Numbered from the stretch's first letter, positions 12,473 to 24,007 are shown. The stretch is DNA of 64,000 nucleotides from Heterohyrax brucei (GCA_028571685.1 CM053141.1:56480333-56544332); one strand, 5' to 3'. Made by a program: numbers and translations. Notes: generated from the letters alone by a model not told the origin.

Positions 12473-13113
12473 TTGTTTTTAATACAATTGCCAATATTCT
12501 GCAAAACATCCTTTCCTAAATTATCAGCAAATTGCAGTGATTGTTTGGGCTTCTTTATGGCATTTTAATTCCCCAATTTTCTTTAGAAAGTTATTGATTG
12601 GGGGGAAAAAAAAAAAAACTTTCTTCCAAATTAGCACTGCCACTTTAAATGACTCCTTAGAGGGCAGTATGTAGGAGATATGAATACAACTTTTAAAAGC
12701 CATGAGTGTGAACAGTAATACAATACACTTGCAAAACTATTAAGACAGATAAACGACAATGAAGTTCAGCTAATACCAATGTCAAGAGCCATATTTAGGC
12801 AGCATTGAGATTGTATAATTCATAATAACTCTTTTTCAACTGGAGCAAGACTGAATTACATTGTTTTTATTCATAAAGTGACTATATTCATGTTCTTTCA
12901 CATTTCTATAAAAATGTCTGTTTTATAGGTAAGCTCAACAAGTTAATCTCACCAATAAAAGACCCCTACAGCTGGAATTTATATTTACAAACAAGTGTTT
13001 ACAAACACATCTAACCCATATATTTAGAAATGCTTTTAGTTATGGGATGTACTTAAAGAATTCTCCTGAGCCCATTTTATGAAACACTATAAACTGACTT
13101 TGTACAATAATGT
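12473..13113. other. Unassigned sequence
   Basis: AT-rich, with an A run at 12604-12618. No element recognised. Confidence 0.4.
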
Positions 13114-13283
13114 TGCTGTTGTTACCTGCCACCAAATTAGACCCCAAATCATGACAACAGCATGTGTTACAGTGTAGAGTTTTCATGACTGTAATTATTG
13201 TGGAAGCAGATTTCGAGGCCTTTTGTCCATGGAGTCACTGGGTAGATCTGAACCATCAACCTTTAGGTTAGGTTAGCAGCACA
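13114..13283 (-). mobile_element. AfroSINE-like SINE, head missing
   Basis: Minus strand with GTTGTTACCTGCCACC tail side, GGAAGCAGATTTCGAGGCCT in the middle (second long subtype) and CCTTTAGGTTAGGTTAGCAG near the B-box side. The head stops before the A box. Confidence 0.7.
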
Positions 13284-13324
13284 TCTGAAACTGCTTGTCA
13301 CTCAAGCTCCTTAGAATCATGACA

Positions 13325-13570
13325 GCTGACAAGCCATCACTGTGTGTCAGGCTCCATACTGTATGTTTAACATGGCATCATCATGTTAAATTTATCAATT
13401 ATCATGTAACATTTAACTGCTATGACAACCCTATCAGGTTGGCACTATTTTTATCCCCATTTACAAATGAGAACACTGAAGTTCAAAGATGTTAAGCAAC
13501 TTGTCTCAAATCACAGAGCTGCTAAATAAATCCAGTTTTTATTTCCGAACCCTTTTCTTAACCAGCCTGT
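13325..13570 (-). mobile_element. MIR SINE
   Basis: Complement of MIR: GTGTGTCAGGCTCCATACTG, CCCCATTTACAAATGAGAAC and CACAGAGCTGCTAAATAAAT in the expected order. Old pan-mammalian element. Confidence 0.75.
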
Positions 13571-13798
13571 CTCAGGCTTATTGCTTTGAGCCACACTTCA
13601 AATGCCTGCCAGAGTAACAGGCTTAAAGACTGTGAATTCCAGTAACACTTGTTGAATCTAAGAACCTTAACTGGTCCCAGAACCACAGTAACCACATGGG
13701 AACTACGGAATCTTAGCAGATCAGGACAGGATTGGGAAAATCAGTCCCTTTGGGAATCTGCAGTTATAAAAGAGAATTAATCTCTCTGTGACTGTACA

Positions 13799-13988
13799 CA
13801 GCAAAACCTGCAAAAGCCAGACCCATATAAGGTAGAAATCAGCCACAGAAGGAAAACATAAATATTTTCCACTAACAGAGAATGACAGCAAAGTGGAAAC
13901 ACTGCACTCTGTCAAAGACAGCAAACTTGCAAGACCCAGAAGAACAAGGCAGTCGCTTGGATTTCTGGTTCTCCCAGGTTTCACTATG
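13799..13988. mobile_element. Small inverted-repeat DNA transposon (TA-target, Tigger-like MITE)
   Basis: About 190 bp, starting CAGCAAAACCTGCAAAAGCC and ending GTTCTCCCAGGTTTCACTA, so the ends are imperfect inverted repeats of about 25 bp. The whole body matches the copy at 52467-52652 (for example CCACTAACAGAGAATGACAG and AAACTTGCAAGACCCAGA). The second copy has clean TA on both sides. No transposase inside. I infer the Tc1/mariner superfamily from TA and the CAG start. Confidence 0.7.
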
Positions 13989-14956
13989 TAAGACGTGACC
14001 TTGGGAACGAACAGCTTCTGCCTGCTTTGTGGATACAGTAGTAGAAAGATATCAGTGTTATGAAGAACAATTAAGATATTGAAGGAAAACCAGAAACAAG
14101 AGAAAAAAAAAACCCAGAGCACATTACTAAGGCCTCCTACTGTTTGGCTCCAGGCAATCCTGGATATAGGCCATGTCCTTGACATTGGATTTGATGAGAA
14201 ATACCTGAATCTAGGCAGGAAATCAATTTCTCAGTCACACTTAAGTGGCTTAAATGGATTTCTCAGATTTCAACTAAAATGCTGATTATTCATTATTTAG
14301 ATTTTGGTTCATATATAAGCTGAAAACCAAATAACCTTAACTGACATAAAAGGAAAAAAAAAATGTGAGAATTTGAAATGGCAGCATTGAGAACTATAAT
14401 CAATTAGCTTAAAGAACAAAATGCCTCTAGAATAACAAAAATGGTGAGGCATTCAGACATTATAAAAACGACAGTTTTCTTCTCGGAGAGCTTCGAAGTT
14501 GGAACGAACTTGGGAGAAAACCATCACGTGAGATGCTAAAAAGCAACAAGCCACAAGCAGCAGGGGCAGCAGCAGCAGATTCTTGTGAGATGCCACCACC
14601 CAGTCGAAGACAAGCAAAAGAGCCAGTTGCTGGCCAGTCACAGTGTTAAGTCTGACACACGTGTGCATGCACGCAAACACACACAGATGAGAAACAGAAA
14701 ATAACAGACCCCATTTACAAATTGATAAAAATGAATGATACCTTACAGCCACAAGGTTGAGTTTCCAAGGAAAAATTAATTATATCCTATCATAAAATTA
14801 TAATCAAATACTTCAAAAGACAGATAGCCATTGTTACCTAGCTCTGCAGTACTTAAATTTACTCAGACTACTTTTACTATGCTCAACAACAAAACACATC
14901 ATGTACTATCCCAAATCACCCATGCAAACCAAAATTACACTTCCAGAAGGTATTCA
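13989..14956. other. Unassigned sequence
   Basis: A mild GC-richer patch at 14500-14700 holds a GCAGCAGCAGCAG run near 14564-14577. No repeat or exon-like structure recognised. Confidence 0.4.
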
Positions 14957-15105
14957 GGGGTGTTGGCGGCGCAGCAGTTACGAGCTTCGGTGCTAACCAA
15001 GAGCTGGGCCGTTTGAATCCACCAGCAAGCTGCTCCTTAGAAACCCGAGTCCTATAAGGTCGCTGTAAATCAGAATCGACTCAACGGCAACAAGGTTTAT
15101 TTGTT
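14957..15105 (+). mobile_element. AfroSINE-like SINE, short form
   Basis: Plus strand with intact head GTTGGCGGCGCAGCAGTTA, B box GTTTGAATCC, and 3' core CAGAATCGACTCAACGGCAA. Ends in an AAGGTTTAT tail. Confidence 0.85.
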
Positions 15106-15398
15106 TAATTACATCGCAGGATTTATATTAATGTTACCCACAGAATTTGGTCTTTGTCTTTGGTTCCTGATAGGTAACCTCTAAAACCTTGGAAATTTTC
15201 CAGTAATTGGGAGTGGCTTTGTTGAGGGCTCCAAACCACACATAATCGAGCCGATTATGCTAGTGAGGTGACTCTCGGGTGGAGACTGGCCAGGCCAGAA
15301 AAGACCCTCTAATTAAAAGCAACCTAGTGATCAGCTGGTGATCACTTCCTGATATGACTGTCCTCAGGGGAGAGGGAAGGAAGCTTGAACTACGTAAC

Positions 15399-15520
15399 AA
15401 AAACAAAACAAAAAACAAATCTATTAAGTCCAACTCATAGTGACTCTGTAGGACTGAGTAGCATTGCCCTATAGGGCTTCCAAGTCTGTTATCTTTCCGG
15501 AAGCAGGCTGCTACATCAAC
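15399..15520 (-). mobile_element. AfroSINE-like SINE, 5'-truncated long form
   Basis: Minus strand: a CAAAACAAAAAACAAAT tail side, core AAGTCCAACTCATAGTGACT, GGGCTTCCAAGTCTGTTATC, GGAAGCAGGCTGCTACATC. The tRNA-like half is absent. Confidence 0.75.
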
Positions 15521-15559
15521 GTACACAGGGAATGAGGGGAGGCAGAGCATTCCTTCCTG

Positions 15560-16110
15560 AGACAGGGAAGCTCTGTGCTGGGAACTGTCCCAGACCTCTC
15601 ACCCTCTGCATCAATTCACATGTATCCTTTTTCCTATAATAAAATTGTTATCCTAAATATAGTACTTCCTCTGAGTTCTGTAGTTGTTCTAGTGAATTAT
15701 GATACCCAAGGCAGTAGGAGCCAGCAGGTTAAAAACGAGGGGTGCTGGGAACTACTGAGCTTAATGATGATATGATGAAGGGGTAGTTGGAAAACCTTGA
15801 ATTTGTAGCCAACAGGTCAGAAGCAGGAGTGTCCTGGGGACTCCCAAGTCTGCAGCTGCCTTATGAGGTCTCCGGTAGACTTGGCAGTCTGGAGGACTTT
15901 GTCCTTTCTTGCGCGTCCGACACTGCTTCAGTTGAGAAGGGTCAGAGGAGAGGGTGATGCATGTGTAGCTAAGGTCAGAACATGAGTCAGACAAAGGGGA
16001 ACAGAACTGATGAAAGACTGCATGGATTTGATTGATCTTTTAAACTTGGTGTCAGAGAAGTAAAAAGTGGAATTTGATACCTCAGTATCAAGTGATTTTT
16101 TTACAGGTCA
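15560..16110 (+). mobile_element. Fossil LTR (endogenous retrovirus type), partial
   Basis: Contains a poly(A)-signal region (CCTATAATAAAATTGTTATC) followed by CCTCTGAGTTCTGTAG, a CCAACAGGTCAGAAGCAGGA block and TGGAGGACTTTGTCC. I remember this order from the R-U5 end of old retroviral LTRs. No coding part is present. Old and without clear terminal repeats. Confidence 0.5.
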
Positions 16111-16128
16111 GTAGGATGTGGGCATCAA

Positions 16129-16326
16129 AGAGCCCTAGTAGTACAGGGCTTAAAGCACCCAAAGGTCAGTGGTTGGAGCCCACCAGCCTCTCAGAGGGAG
16201 AAAGATGTGGCAGTCTGCTTCCATAAAGATTACAGCTTTGGAAACCCTATGGAGCAGCTCTACTCTGTCATTTAGGGTAACTATGCATCAGAATTGACTT
16301 GACAGCACACACTTCGGTTTGCTTTC
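16129..16326 (+). mobile_element. AfroSINE-like SINE, long form
   Basis: Plus strand: head GAGCCCTAGTAGTACAGGGC, GGCAGTCTGCTTCCATAAAG in the long-form segment, ACCCTATGGAGCAGCTCTAC, and core CAGAATTGACTTGACAGCAC. Confidence 0.85.
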
Positions 16327-18114
16327 GGTAGGGTCGTCATCATGTACTCATTTCTACCCGGCTGGATGCTGAACACACAGGTGTCTCTGTGAGCACTTGG
16401 AGGGCCTTGCCCTTAGTTCTATGGTGTGATGTACCTCAGTAACCATACTAAGTGCCATAGCTAACACATGGATGAAGTACATCAAGGAAGAAAAAAAAGA
16501 AGAGGAGGAGACAAATCTGTTCCTGGAATCTAGTGTGAACATTCTGGTTGCACTGAGGATGAGCATGTATTTCACAAAAGTTGAGGGTATATACTAAGCA
16601 TTCCTTTCTTCTCTTACTTATTAGTGTAAACCTTTCTTGACCCTATGTACATTTTTACCTTGTGAAAGAAAAAAGAAAGAAACCTCTTTGCATGATGCAG
16701 TTCCCCATGTGCCCAAGAGCAAAAAGAATCTTTCTTCTGTTCTTTTGTACTTACTTTCATTTACATTCCTCAGTTGGTGGATGGGATATATCCTATTAAA
16801 CTCTTAAATCTCATTAGTTTCTCATGTGTTGTTCCTGTAGACCACAGGTTCTAACATTTCTAGTTACTCCTCAGTTGGCAACCAATCCATTTCCCATATC
16901 AATGTGTGTTTTGTTTTGTTTTGTTTTGTTTCTTTAATCTAGATGGCAGGATTATCTGGATATTTATTAAAACGCAGAGTCCTGGCCATAATATAAGTTT
17001 ACAGACTCACTCTTTGGGGGACGGAGCTTTGACAGCTGCATTTTAAAAGCAGTATCCATCAATTATTGTTATTATTTGTTTTGTTCCGGTAGCCTCTGAA
17101 TCGTTTTAAAACCATGTGCTCTTATGCACATTTTTAAGCTGACATCAATTTGAATTGAAATAATAATGTCCAATGTGTTTTAAGTATCATGTTTATAAAT
17201 AAAACTTTATGTCATGCTCTTAATGTTTCTAAATGTCTAAATATCATAGAGACTTGATATCCACATTTTAAAAGAACAAGTTCCTTTTTAGTTTTTCATC
17301 ATTTTGTTTGCATCCATTTTTTCTTGAATTTATAACCCTTTCCATATTCCCAGCAGATCTGAATTTTTCAATCTTAATGCATTTTCTGGTTTGATCTTTC
17401 ACTGTGTGATCTTTTACTGAACACTCTATCATGATTTTCTGCAACGAGACTGTGTATACTTTCCAAAATTATTGGTCCACAAAGTGATCAAAACAAAAGT
17501 AATAAATGTTGATAAAATGAATTGTAATATACAAAGTAAAACTTTTTGGAATACAATCCTAATTAAATGGATGGACTTTTTTTTTAAACATGGCCTATTG
17601 GCATATAAGAACATTACTTATTACTGGAATGAGACAAGGTTCAGCATCAATTCTATTTTGTTTTTCATTTTACTATGTAGAATAAGCCCTGAGAAAGTTA
17701 TTCTCATAAATAAGTAGATAGAAATAGAAACTTGGGTACAATAATATCACCCAATTCTCCGAATGTCTTCTTAATCATGTGACAAAAATCTACATTGACA
17801 TCATCAAAATTATTTTTAATAATCAGCCGACAATTTTGTTGTTTGGTCATATTACAATCATTCACTCACTTTCTCAATATCAACACCAGTATTTTTCACT
17901 GTTGCTTTGTTTCATTCCCTGAAAGTGTTTCTATCACAGGCAAAGGCAACTGAGTAAGATTCATGCTGAGTCAGAATAGTGCCTTTCTCTCCTAACTAGA
18001 AATACAGTAGCTGTAAAAAGAAGAAGGAAGTAAAGGAGAATCTACAGATGGACAAAATCAGATCAAAGCCTTCCTACTTCTCCGAATGTCTGTGCATCCC
18101 CAAGAGCATGCATA
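16327..18114. other. Unassigned sequence with a (TTTTG)n tract
   Basis: About 1.8 kb, strongly AT-rich at 17100-17800. A TTTTG microsatellite lies at 16910-16930. 16960-17050 faintly recalls a small hAT-type repeat, not enough to call. No coding signal. Confidence 0.45.
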
Positions 18115-18420
18115 TCCCTGTTATAATACACTTACTAGAGCTCTATCCATTCATTCACTCCACCAATACACACCTGAATACCTGGGATATGCCAGGTGCT
18201 TATCTGGGCATTGCAGACACCCTGGTAAACAGCACAAGCAATATCCTCTGTCTTTAAGGATCTTCCAAGCAGGAACACACAAACTGTCATGTCTGTCCTT
18301 TGGTGCTACAGCCAGAATTGCCTGTGCCTGCTGTAACCTGGGCAAGGAACTCTCATCTTCTGACCCCAAAGCTCTGTATACCCACTTAGTCAACAAACAG
18401 TGACTGACCATCTACGAATG
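18115..18420 (-). mobile_element. L2 LINE 3' end
   Basis: Complement of the L2 terminus: CATTCATTCACTCCACC, GATATGCCAGGTGCTTATCT, CTGGTAAACAGCACAAGC. A second start of the same kind (GTCAACAAACAGTGACTGAC) at about 18389 suggests a second short L2 piece. Confidence 0.6.
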
Positions 18421-18583
18421 CCAGCGTTCTAAACCACAGGAACACAGAGGCTGATTCTCCACAGGACTCAATAAGTAAAAAGCTTTTCATTCAGATTCAC
18501 ATTGCATAATACACTAAAAGTCAGTACTGAAATATATTTGAGTTCCAGAAAGCAAAGATTAAATCACCACCAGGGTCACATAT

Positions 18584-18742
18584 AAACAAAATCCACTGCT
18601 GTCAAGTTGGGTCCGACTCATAGCAACACTACAGGTCAGGGTACAACTGGCCTACAGAGTTTCCAAGGAGAGCCTGGCGGATTTGAACTGCTGACCTTTT
18701 GGTTAGCAGATGTAGTGTTAAACCCACTATGCCACCAGGGCT
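18584..18742 (-). mobile_element. AfroSINE-like SINE, short form, with 12-bp target duplication
   Basis: Full-length short form on the minus strand, bounded by a perfect direct repeat AGGGTCACATAT at 18572-18583 and 18743-18754. The duplication fixes both ends and shows LINE-type (target-primed) insertion. Confidence 0.92.
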
Positions 18743-18917
18743 AGGGTCACATATGGAAAACGTAAATAAATTAGATCAGTTAGTGGTGCTCAAAATTTAA
18801 AACAATTTTGTCCTCAAGCTACAGATATGAGAACACTGCAATCCACACTGTGAAACCACATTCTAGAATAATTTTCAATCACTGTCAAAAACAAATTACT
18901 CTCTCTATCAAGAGAAA

Positions 18918-19134
18918 GGAATCCCTAGGTGGTGCAAATGGTTAACGCACCCAGCTTCTAACCAAAAGTTTGGAAGTTTGCATCTACCTACAGATGCTTT
19001 GGGGGGGGGGGGGGAAGCTTGGTGATCTACTTCCAAAAAATCAGCCACTGACAAAACCTTAAGGAGCACAGTTCTATTCTGACACACACAGGTCTAACAG
19101 GAGTCAGAATCAACCTGAAGGCAACTGGGTTTAT
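18918..19134 (+). mobile_element. SINE, second long subtype (CCCTAGGTGGTGCAAA head)
   Basis: Plus strand: head GGAATCCCTAGGTGGTGCAA and GGTTAACGCACCCAGC, middle GGTGATCTACTTCCAAAAAA with TCAGCCACTGA, then GAGCACAGTTCTATTCTGAC and GTCAGAATCAACCTGAAGGC. Same 3' core as the other SINEs, different head and middle. A 14-base G run sits at 19001-19014. Confidence 0.85.
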
Positions 19135-19530
19135 GGACAAAAGCACTAGGCCTTAGGACCAAACATACCTTTATCAAGAAAACAAAGTCAGTCATCCATG
19201 AAACAGGCAACATAAACATGCACATTTCCAAGGACAGAAATTTCCATCAATTACATACAGTCTTGATGAAAATTAAGGGCCATGATAACATTTAAGTTGG
19301 AAAAACAGAAGCATCTTAAGTTTCCAACTTAAATGATGCTAAATGTTTCTTATCCAGAAAAGTACCCCACCACACAGCCACAATTTATAATTACCAAAAG
19401 GAACTTCACAAAGGCCCTTTGTACATGATTCTCATGTTGTCGATTTCCCACTTCGTATCTTTTGTTTCATCTTAAAAAAAAAAAAAAATTAGTGCATTTA
19501 CAGTCAGAAAAAACGTCCTTCAGTATGTAA
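19135..19530. other. Unassigned sequence
   Basis: Contains a short near-palindrome (AAGTTGGAAA..TTTCCAACTT) near 19293-19332 and an A run near 19474. Nothing else. Confidence 0.4.
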
Positions 19531-19578
19531 GCCAAGTGCCGTAGAGCTGGATCTGACTCATGGCGACCCTGTATAAAG
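19531..19578 (-). mobile_element. Tail-only RTE/SINE end (about 48 bp)
   Basis: GCCAAGTGCCGTAGAGC, GATCTGACTCATGGCGACCC and nothing further of SINE or LINE body. Member of the tail-only set. Its flanks show only a weak direct repeat (GTATG/GTATA). Confidence 0.6.
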
Positions 19579-19775
19579 GTTTGTTAATACAGAATATAGA
19601 ATCAGAATTTCTTCTCCATGTGGTGATCAACTTGCAGTTGTAGCCACTTTCACACCATTAACCATTGAAAGTACAAGACAAGTAGCAGAGTGGAGGGTCG
19701 TCTGACGGTGATGTAGATCACAGCTGGCAGGAACGCCTGAAGACTGAACTTCTAATCCCACCTTCAATGGAAGTC

Positions 19776-20197
19776 AGGAAAGGTGTTTGTCACAGCTGTA
19801 TCCTTTCATCATTACCTATTCAGTCTGTACGGTAGCAAATAATCCAAGAATCTGGCAGCAAGGTTGGAGGAAGGCTCACTCACAACCTGTGTTATGCAGA
19901 TGACACAATCTTGCTTGCTGGAAGTAAAAAGGATTTGAAACAGTTACTGACAAAGATTAAAGACCACAGCCTTCAGTATGGATTATACCTCAATATTAAG
20001 AAGGTAAAAATCCTCACAACTGGATCAATAAGCAACATCATGATAAACAGGAGAAAGACGGAAGTTGTCGAGGATTTCATTTTACTTGGATCCACAACCA
20101 AGACCAAAGGAAGCGGCAGTCAAGGAATCAAAAGATGCACTGCACTGGATAAGTCTGCTGCAGAAGACCTCTTTAAAATACTGAAAAGCAAATAATG
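19776..20197 (+). mobile_element. RTE-type LINE fragment, reverse transcriptase core
   Basis: Encodes RKGVCHSCILS (the family's QGCILSP region), then LCYADDTILLAGSKKDLKQL with the catalytic YADD at 19893-19904, LNIKKVKILTTGSI, and ALDKSAAEDLFKILKSK at the end. The YADD-containing stretch is open from 19911 back and on to 20195. It stops before the family's 3' terminus; the following 140 bases look like a different old repeat (AATGTAATCATGAAGAAAC). Confidence 0.85.
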
Positions 20198-20340
20198 TCC
20201 CAAAGATAGGGCAAATGGGCAATCTGTGTGCCCCTGATGAGATACAACGAGAAGGATACAATGTCATCCACGTAACAGAACTCCCAGAAATGGTCAACCT
20301 GAATGTAATCATGAAGAAACAAAAAAAGAAGACACTGGGC

Positions 20341-20490
20341 AGAGTGGGTGGCATAGCGGTAAGCGCTGCATTTGCTAACCCAAAGGGTGGCAGTTCAAAT
20401 CCTCCAGATGCTCCCTGGAGGGAGTTCTGCTCTGTCCTACAGGGTTACTACGAGTGCAAATCAACTCAACGTCAGTGAGCTTGGTTTGGG
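20341..20490 (+). mobile_element. AfroSINE-like SINE, short form
   Basis: Plus strand: AGTGGGTGGCATAGCGGTAA head, GCAGTTCAAATCC B box, core ACGAGTGCAAATCAACTCAA, tail GCTTGGTTTGG. Confidence 0.85.
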
Positions 20491-20544
20491 GGTGTTATAA
20501 GTGTTTCAAAATCAGGAAAGGCATGAAGGCAGGTTTGTATGCTT

Positions 20545-20643
20545 TCACTATAGAAAAGACTACAGTTTTGAAAAGCCTTCAGGGCAGTGCTATCCTATCC
20601 TACATCAGTATGAGTTTGAATCAATTCTACAGCACCATGGGTT
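20545..20643 (+). mobile_element. AfroSINE-like SINE, 3' half
   Basis: Plus strand, long-form middle (AGACTACAGTTTTGAAAAGC) to the core GAGTTTGAATCAATTCTACA and tail. Follows another plus-strand SINE after 54 bases. Confidence 0.7.
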
Positions 20644-20645
20644 TT

Positions 20646-21010
20646 CTGCCAGGAGTATACATGCCCTCTGGAGGTAGAAGAAGGGTAAAGTGAGAAAGGT
20701 TAACCAGACAACAGGGTCCAACTCATGCAAGGTCTTACAGCCTATGTTAAGGATTTGGAACTATCGCGAAGTTTTAAGCATAATCAGATTTGCATTTCAA
20801 AGATTACACAGGCTGCAGTACAGAGAAATGGGCTGAAAAGGGGACAGACTGGAAAGAAAACACCAGCTAGGAGGAAGCTATAGTGGGTAGTGTGGGCACA
20901 AGATGTGATGCCTGACTCTGGGGGATGGAAGTAGATGGGAGGGGTGTCAAGATGGGAGAACTCTGAACCTGGGGACTGACAGGGCGATGAGGTCAGGCTT
21001 GAGTCCAGCC
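20646..21010 (-). mobile_element. L2 LINE fragment
   Basis: Complement of L2 ORF2/3' region: CCTATGTTAAGGATTTGGAA, GATTTGCATTTCAAAGATTA and CAGGCTGCAGTACAGAG follow the inverse L2 order. Confidence 0.65.
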
Positions 21011-22056
21011 CCCGGCTAGACTGTGGTGCCAAAAAACAAGCGGGTGGCAATCATAGGCTGGGGGCTGGAAAGACAGCAGGTTTGGTCTGCAACAGGCTGA
21101 ACAGGGGAGATCATGCCAGAGCAGTTATGGAGCAACAAAAGTCTCCAGCAGAAAAGTCTTGATCTAGCAAGAAAAGGATACATTCTGCATTCCCCAGAAT
21201 AAAACCCATAAACCAAACAGATTTTATCTTGCTCTTGTCTGTCTGGAGTCCAATTTCCAGAGATGACAGAAAACTTCCACAGTTCCTTCAGTCTCACACA
21301 TTCACAGTGTAACTATCTTATGACATAAACTCATATTAGGGTGCATATTTGAGGCTATGAACAGGTTCATTTTATTAAGCCTAAAACTTTACCCACCCCT
21401 GCCAGGAAAGTTAGTGATGCTACCCAGATATTTGTACTCTGCTGGAGAACATCTCTTTGTTATTAAAGGTAAGAAACTATACAATTACAAACTCATTTTT
21501 AAAGTGACAAAGTGTAACCTCCCTTGTAGCCCCCTCAAAATAAAACTGTCAAGATCTAATCTAAACAACTGTATGTATGTGTCTTTGAGCAAAACTACAC
21601 ATAACATGTTAATATTTATGAATAAAGTACTAGACTGAATGTCTATAAAGTCTAAACTACTGACTCACCCAGAAGCTAGACCTACGTTGTGGATTTGCAC
21701 AGACACACTATGATCTTGCTGCTACATCCCGTGCACATTCCTTGTGCTCACCGACAACGGCTACTGACAACACTGACTCTGTCTTACACAAAGCTTCTCC
21801 TCTGGGTTTTGTGAGGCCCAACAATGACGATGGCTGAGAGACAATGGCAGACCACTCGCTTGTGGCGGCCAGAAATAGGACGAGGGCTGGGAATGGTTAT
21901 TGAAGCATATAAACCCTCCTGTTGAATTGTGAACCCCTTTGATAAAAACTAGAAGAGTTAGATAGCTGATTGCTCCCCAGTCTATTCTTTTCTCCCCTTT
22001 AGTATCAGAAATCCCAGAGTCTTAGTTCCTTACATGAATCCACACTTCTAGTCTTC
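21011..22056. other. Unassigned sequence
   Basis: No element or exon recognised. Unusual only in being nearly free of SINE pieces for 1 kb. Confidence 0.4.
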
Positions 22057-22345
22057 CCTTGTGGTGACATAGTGACTAAGCTCTGCCAAGTGATCTAAGG
22101 GGAAATGATGTCTGCAACTTCTAGGTCATGCTGGTAAAGGGGGTGTGCTTGACCATAACCTAAATGATTTTCTCTTTCCCATAGGATGAAACAAAGATGG
22201 AAGGGGTGGACAGCAAACCAGTATCAACCTGTACATTAGGATAACCCATGTGATGGAAGAAGCCTGAGGCCCTGGCTGTCCTCACGAAGCGGAAGGCTAC
22301 ATTCAGCTAACCACTTGGCTTTTTATACATAAAAAACCTATCCTG
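22057..22345 (+). mobile_element. Old LTR-like mammalian repeat, fragment
   Basis: CCCTTGTGGTGACATAGTGA, CTTCTAGGTCATGCTGG and GATGGAAGAAGCCTGAGGCC occur in the order of a widespread old repeat whose catalogue name I do not recall. Related pieces: 29715-30255 and 36640-36985. Very diverged fossil. Confidence 0.4.
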
Positions 22346-22356
22346 TATTAAAAAAG

Positions 22357-22554
22357 AAAACAGTTGCTGTCCAGTTGACTCCAATTAGGACCCCATGCAC
22401 ATCAGAGTAGAACTGTGCTCCATAGGGTTTTTGATGGTTGAAATTCATTCCCAGAAGTAGACTGCCAGGCCTTTCTTCCACGGCATCTCTGGGTAGACTC
22501 GAATCACCTACATTTTACTGAGCAGGCTAACCACCTGCACCACTCAGGGGCTTC
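22357..22554 (-). mobile_element. SINE, second long subtype
   Basis: Minus strand: GTTGCTGTCCAGTTGACTCC core, GAACTGTGCTCCATAGGG, AGAAGTAGACTGCCAGGCCT with TTCTTCC, CTCTGGGTAGACTCGAATC, and head complement CACCACTCAGGGGCTTC. Confidence 0.85.
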
Positions 22555-23050
22555 TGTTTAAGTCCCTGTTATTTAATAAGTCCTCATTAAAATGGCCACA
22601 CCAATATCTCCATTAATTCACCTCCACTTCCCTAACTACAACCAGTGTACAATTATGCTGAATATCTCTGACTAAGAGGTGCCTGACTTTGTCTCAGTGA
22701 TTCTCATGTCTTTATCATGACTGCAGCCATCTCAGCATCCAGCACAGTTTATATGAATGTTTATGCCAGAGTCCTCAATGAACATAATAATAAACAGTCA
22801 ATTCCATTCATCTCCATACTGGTCCCATCAAACCTGCTCTTTAACTTGTTGCTAGAGCTACTCTGCAAAGCATATTTGCAGGACTTTGAGTCTATCTGAA
22901 AAATTTTTAAAGCTGATGTTCTGTATGAAGATGACATTCTAAGCCCTGCATTGAGACTTGCCTATGTTGATTTTCGTTGCCCAGGAATGATGACAAATTA
23001 TACTGAGTCCTCCATACTTTCCTCTTGGGTGGCAGTGGAAGGCAGAAACA
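22555..23050. other. Unassigned sequence
   Basis: Nothing recognised. A TAATAATAAACA patch lies near 22785. Confidence 0.4.
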
Positions 23051-23054
23051 TGCT

Positions 23055-23508
23055 TCCTTACCCTCAAAGATGTCTATGTTCTAAGCCCTGGAACTTAAGA
23101 TGATGTTACCCTTCATGGCAAAAGGGACCTGGCAGATGTGATTGAATTATGGATCACTGGGAAGGGCTCTATGTACTCAGAAGTGTTCATATAAGAGGAA
23201 ACAGCAGAGGCAGAGTCAAAGAGAAGGAGATATGACAACAGAAGCAGAAGTTGCAGTGATATCATTGGTGGAAGAAGGCCATGGGCCAAGGAATGCAAGC
23301 AGTCTCCACAAATCCCCAACAGCAATGTCCTGATTCTCCCTTAAAGCCTCCAGAAGGAACACAGTCTGTCAACGCCTTCATTTTAGCCTACTGAGAATCA
23401 TTTCAGACCTCTGCCTCCAGAACTGTAAGAATAAGTTTGTATTGTTTAAAGCCATTATGTCTGCGGCAATCTGTTATAACAAAGACAGAAAGCTGACACA
23501 ATGTCCTT
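23055..23508 (+). mobile_element. Fossil LTR, MaLR/ERVL-like
   Basis: Order of blocks: CTGGAACTTAAGATGATGTT, GTGATTGAATTATGG, ATATAAGAGGAAACAGCAGA, GCCTCCAGAAGGAACACAG, CTCCAGAACTGTAAGAATAA, ending in a GTTATAACA-like terminus. I remember this layout from old solo LTRs with a poly(A) region near the 3' side. No internal coding part. Confidence 0.6.
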
Positions 23509-24007
23509 ACATACACCACCACACACTGCAGAAATCTGACTGAGGCTCAGGGGAAGGCTTGGCCAGACTTAAAGATCTAGAGGAAATAAAGTGGTTTTAA
23601 CTATGTATACTATTATTAACAGTACTGTTAATAATATAAAATTGTTTGCCATTTTGTTGCAGTAACAAAACAGCTCCTTCGGACTTGCTCCCTCTAGAAG
23701 CGGGTATTGGCCAATACAACAACTCTTAGACTACATAAATGGACAGTCAATCACTACCTACTACTGAGTGAATCTTTATAGCAGAACAAAGCTGGAACCA
23801 TCTTTGCTTTAAAGGATGACATTTTTCTCTGCTAATAAAACTCCATTTAATAATTACTGCAAAGGCAAAAGAATTTAAAGAGTTCTTTAAGCACTTACTA
23901 CTAAACAAATCTGTGATTATACTGAGCATTTTACTAGAACTGTTTAGTCAATCTCATCCATCCCTTGGTCAAATTTTACTTCACATAGCCATTGAGTACA
24001 AAGAGGT
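23509..24007. other. Unassigned sequence
   Basis: AT-rich; a TTATTAACAGTACTGTTAATAA inverted repeat sits at about 23610-23631 and could be the hairpin of a small element, but has no partner here. Confidence 0.4.

Noticed and set aside
13721-14185. 154-codon open stretch on the minus strand
   Set aside because: It runs straight across the small DNA transposon at 13799-13988, so it is not a host gene.
14500-14700. Possible CpG island
   Set aside because: GC is only mildly raised and CG dinucleotides are few.
19001-19014. G14 run as a quadruplex or regulatory site
   Set aside because: A single G run inside a SINE is more simply a slippage expansion or sequencing uncertainty.
21011-22056. Possible exon-bearing segment because repeats are sparse
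   Set aside because: No long open frame with splice signals, and no recognisable protein similarity on either strand.
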